Positions 62,181 through 64,000 of a stretch of 64,000 bases of DNA are shown here, in pieces. The notes beneath the pieces are model-generated. The model was not told where the DNA came from. It saw nothing but the letters and a program-made list of their open reading frames with translations, and did not search any database. How positions within the stretch are numbered: position 1 is the first letter of the stretch; every line of letters starts with the position of its first letter. A program made the position numbers and the translations under genes. The DNA is from Halictus rubicundus (Eukaryota > Arthropoda > Insecta > Hymenoptera > Halictidae), in assembly GCF_050948215.1 (NCBI RefSeq), contig NW_027488704.1, positions 1 to 64,000 on the forward strand, in the 5' to 3' direction.

Positions 62181-64000
62181 TACTTATCCTATCCTCTATC
62201 CTATCCAATCCCCTATCCTATCCTCTATCCTATTCTATCCTCTACCCTATAATACCATGTATCCTATCCTCTTCTCTATCCTATCCTATCCTCTATCGTA
62301 TGCTCTATCCTATCCTATCAACTATCCTATCCTATCCTCTATCCTATCCTATCTTCTATCCAATCCTATCCTCTATCCGATCCTATTCTCTATCCTATAC
62401 TATCCTCTATCGTATGCTCTATCCTATCCTATCAACTATTCTATCCTATCCTCTATCCTATACTACCAACTATCCTATCCTATCCTCTATCCTATCCTAT
62501 CCTCTTACCTATCCTATCCTCTATCCTATCCTATCCTCTTACTTATCCTATCCTCTATCCTATCCTATCCTCTATACTATCCTATCCTCTATCCTATCTT
62601 ATCCTCTATCCTATCCTATCCTCTATCCAATCTTATTCTCTGTCCTATCCTATCCTCTATCCTATCCTATCATCTATGCTATCCTATCCTCTATCCTATC
62701 CTATGCTCTTACTAATTCTATCCTCTATTCTATCCTAACCTCTATCCTATCCTATCCTCTATCCTATCATATCCTCTATCCTATCCTATCCTCTATCCTA
62801 TCCTATCCTCTCTCCTATCCGATCCCCTATCCTATCCTATCCTCTATCCTATCCTATCCTCTTTCCTATCCTATCCTCTATCCAATCTTATCCTCTGTCC
62901 TATCCTATCCTCTATCCTATACTATCGTCTATGCTATCCTATCCTCTATCCTATCCTATGCTCTTACTAACCCTATCCTCTAATATATCCTATCCTCTAT
63001 CCTATCCTATCCTCTATCGTATCCTATCCTCTATCCTATCCTGTCCTCTATCTTATCCTATCCTCTATCCTATCTTATCCTCTATCCAATCCTATCCTCT
63101 ATCCTATCCTTTCGTCTATACTATCCTCTATCCTATCCTATCCTCTTACTTATCCTATCCTCTATCCTATCCAATCCCCTATCCTATCCTCTATCCTATT
63201 CCATCCTCTACCCTATAATACCATGTATCCTATCCTATTCTCTATCGTATGCTCTATCCTATCCTATCAACTATCCTATCCTATCCTATCCTCTATCCTA
63301 TCCTATCAACTATCCTATCCTATCCTCTATCCTATCCTATCCTATCCTATCCTATCCTCTATCCTATCCTATACTCTATCCTATCCTATCCTGTATCGTA
63401 TCCTATACTCTATCCTATCCCATCCTCTTTCGTATCCTATCCTCTATCCTATCCTGTCCTCTATCTTATCCTATCCTCTATCCTATCTTATCCTCTATCC
63501 AATCCTATCCTCTATCCTATCCTTTCCTCTATCCTATCCTATCCTCTATCCTATCCTTTCCTCTATCCTATCCTCTATCCTATCCTATCCTCTTACTTAT
63601 CCTATCCTCTATCCTATCCAATCCCCTATCCTATCCTCTATCCTATTCTATCCTCTACCCTATAATACCATGTATCCTATCCTATTCTCTATCCTATCCT
63701 ATTCTCTATCCTATCCTATCATCTATCGTATGCTCTATCCTATCCTATCAACTATCCTATCCTATCCTCTATCCTATCCTATCAACTATCCTATCCTGTC
63801 CTCTATCCTATCCTATCCTATCCTATGCTATCCTCTATCCTATCCTATCCTCTATCCAATCCTATCCTCTATCCTATCCTATCCTCTATCCTATCCCATC
63901 ATCAATCCTATCCTTTCGTCTATACTATCCTCTATCCTATCCTATCCTCTTACTTATCCTATCCTCTATCCTATCCTATCCTCTATCCTATCCGATCCTC
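62181..64000. repeat. 4.6-kb HOR, next copy, cut by the window end
   Basis: D (62,255), the TCTTACCTATCC, ACTAATTC and ACTAACC cassettes (62,960), D (63,221 and 63,668) and CTTTCGTCTATAC repeat 57,571-59,400 at 4,610 and then 4,593 bp. TCTTCTC for TATTCTC near 62,270 is one of few differences. The sequence is still array at base 64,000. Confidence 0.85.

Larger units (their letters stand above)
378..63687 (+). repeat. Cassette D family (CCCTATAATACCATGTATCC), about 50 dispersed copies
   Basis: This diverged monomer pair is the best landmark of the array. CCATG lies at 378, 1433, 3454, 3966, 4572, 5605, 6216, 6791, 7914, 8508, 9083, 11136, 11648, 12271, 14489, 15001, 15624, 16407, 16939, 18365, 19984, 20607, 21606, 22138, 23962, 28569, 29741, 29940, 30943, 31142, 31744, 33323, 34896, 37303, 37977, 38176, 47211, 47534, 49082, 50022, 50549, 51494, 56400, 57645, 58611, 59070, 62255, 63221 and 63668. 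Altered copies are at 27551 (TCATG), 43500 (CTATG), 59609 and 60388 (CCATC). It is usually followed after one to three monomers by GTATGCTC. It supplies most TAA triplets and ATGs on the + strand. No promoter or start-codon role is implied. Confidence 0.93.
1..64000. repeat. Satellite array, 17-bp monomer TATCCTATCCTCTATCC, spanning the whole window
   Basis: Every part of the window reads as TATCC pentamers punctuated by TC. The commonest spacing between TC marks is 17 bp (three pentamers plus TC); 12-bp and 22-bp spacings are frequent and runs of up to eight pentamers occur. At 17 bp this is room for roughly 3,700 monomers. The + strand is pyrimidine plus A with hardly any G; the complement is GGATA-rich. 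No unique sequence, poly-A tail, terminal repeat, target-site duplication or gene-like region interrupts it, and both window ends are still array. Cassettes of diverged monomers recur in fixed order and give higher-order repeats. This is a eukaryotic satellite by its nature; I do not recognise the family and cannot name the organism. Confidence 0.98.

Noticed and set aside
378..63687. CTATAATACCATG as a TATA box or start site
   Set aside because: It resembles a promoter only by chance. It is a satellite variant repeated about 50 times with no gene downstream, and its domain-specific change to TAGAAT shows no constraint on a TATA element.
1..64000. CRISPR array
   Set aside because: There are no unique spacers between repeats; the repeat is continuous and the context is eukaryotic satellite.
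1..64000. Telomeric repeat
   Set aside because: Neither GGATA nor the 17-mer is a known telomere repeat family, monomer lengths alternate between 12, 17 and 22 bp, and HOR structure is atypical of telomerase products.
1..64000. Simple GATA (Bkm-type) microsatellite
   Set aside because: GATA cores are present on the complement, but the period is 5 and 17 bp, not 4, and no GATAGATA tracts dominate.
1..64000. CENP-B box or other centromere motif
   Set aside because: The monomer happens to be 17 bp, but it lacks the TTCG and CGGG positions of the CENP-B box. Centromere identity cannot be judged from the sequence.
1..64000. Assignment to a named species or a sex chromosome
   Set aside because: No unique flanking sequence, gene or recognisable mobile element is present, and I do not recognise this satellite.

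Overview
The whole 64 kb is one satellite DNA array. I found no protein-coding gene, RNA gene, transposon, CRISPR array or unique sequence, and both edges still lie inside the array. The ground state is a 17-bp monomer, TATCCTATCCTCTATCC, which is three TATCC pentamers plus one extra TC. Frequent 12-bp and 22-bp variants have lost or gained one pentamer. The + strand is almost free of G: the monomer is 7 T, 7 C, 3 A and 0 G. Such an array indicates a eukaryotic nuclear genome (heterochromatin, centromere-proximal, subtelomeric or sex-chromosomal), but nothing here identifies the clade or the chromosomal position.

Above the monomer there is a clear second level. Diverged monomers form short recognisable cassettes that recur in a fixed order and define higher-order repeats (HORs). 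The labels used below are: A, two CTCCATCC close together followed by CCAATCCCC; B, CTATAGTATCC; C, TATGCACTATCGTATGCTC; D, CCCTATAATACCATGTATCC; E, CCCATCCTAATCTCTATCC followed by CAATCCCC; F, ATTCAATCTCATATCC; K, CTCAATACAATCC; N, CCTTTATCCTGTCGAATCCC; P, TATAATATCGTATCTTC; T, TCTTACTTATCC.

Four HOR domains follow one another. Domain 1 (1 to about 24.1 kb) is built from A-B-C-D-E-F units of 2.3 and 3.4 kb, the last part arranged as a 5.6-kb tandem duplication. Domain 2 (24.1 to about 39 kb) is a mosaic rich in K, N, P and T cassettes, with a 1.2-kb duplication and long-range copies 3.5 to 15 kb apart. Domain 3 (39 to 53.74 kb) starts with a 1,558-bp tandem duplication, then has a 1,094-bp one, and then returns to A-B-E units that carry a private form of D (TAGAATACCATG). 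Domain 4 (53.74 kb to the end) has T, P and CCTAGG-containing cassettes in a HOR of about 4.0 to 4.6 kb with an internal 779-bp duplication.

The + strand has long open frames in all three phases, the longest about 820 codons at 35,070-37,532. They follow from the monomer: 17 is not a multiple of 3, the + strand monomer contains no stop in any phase, and all three frames give the same 17-residue periodic peptide of I, L, P, S and Y. I do not call them genes. Indels between HOR copies are often one pentamer or one or more monomers, as expected from unequal crossing-over and slippage.
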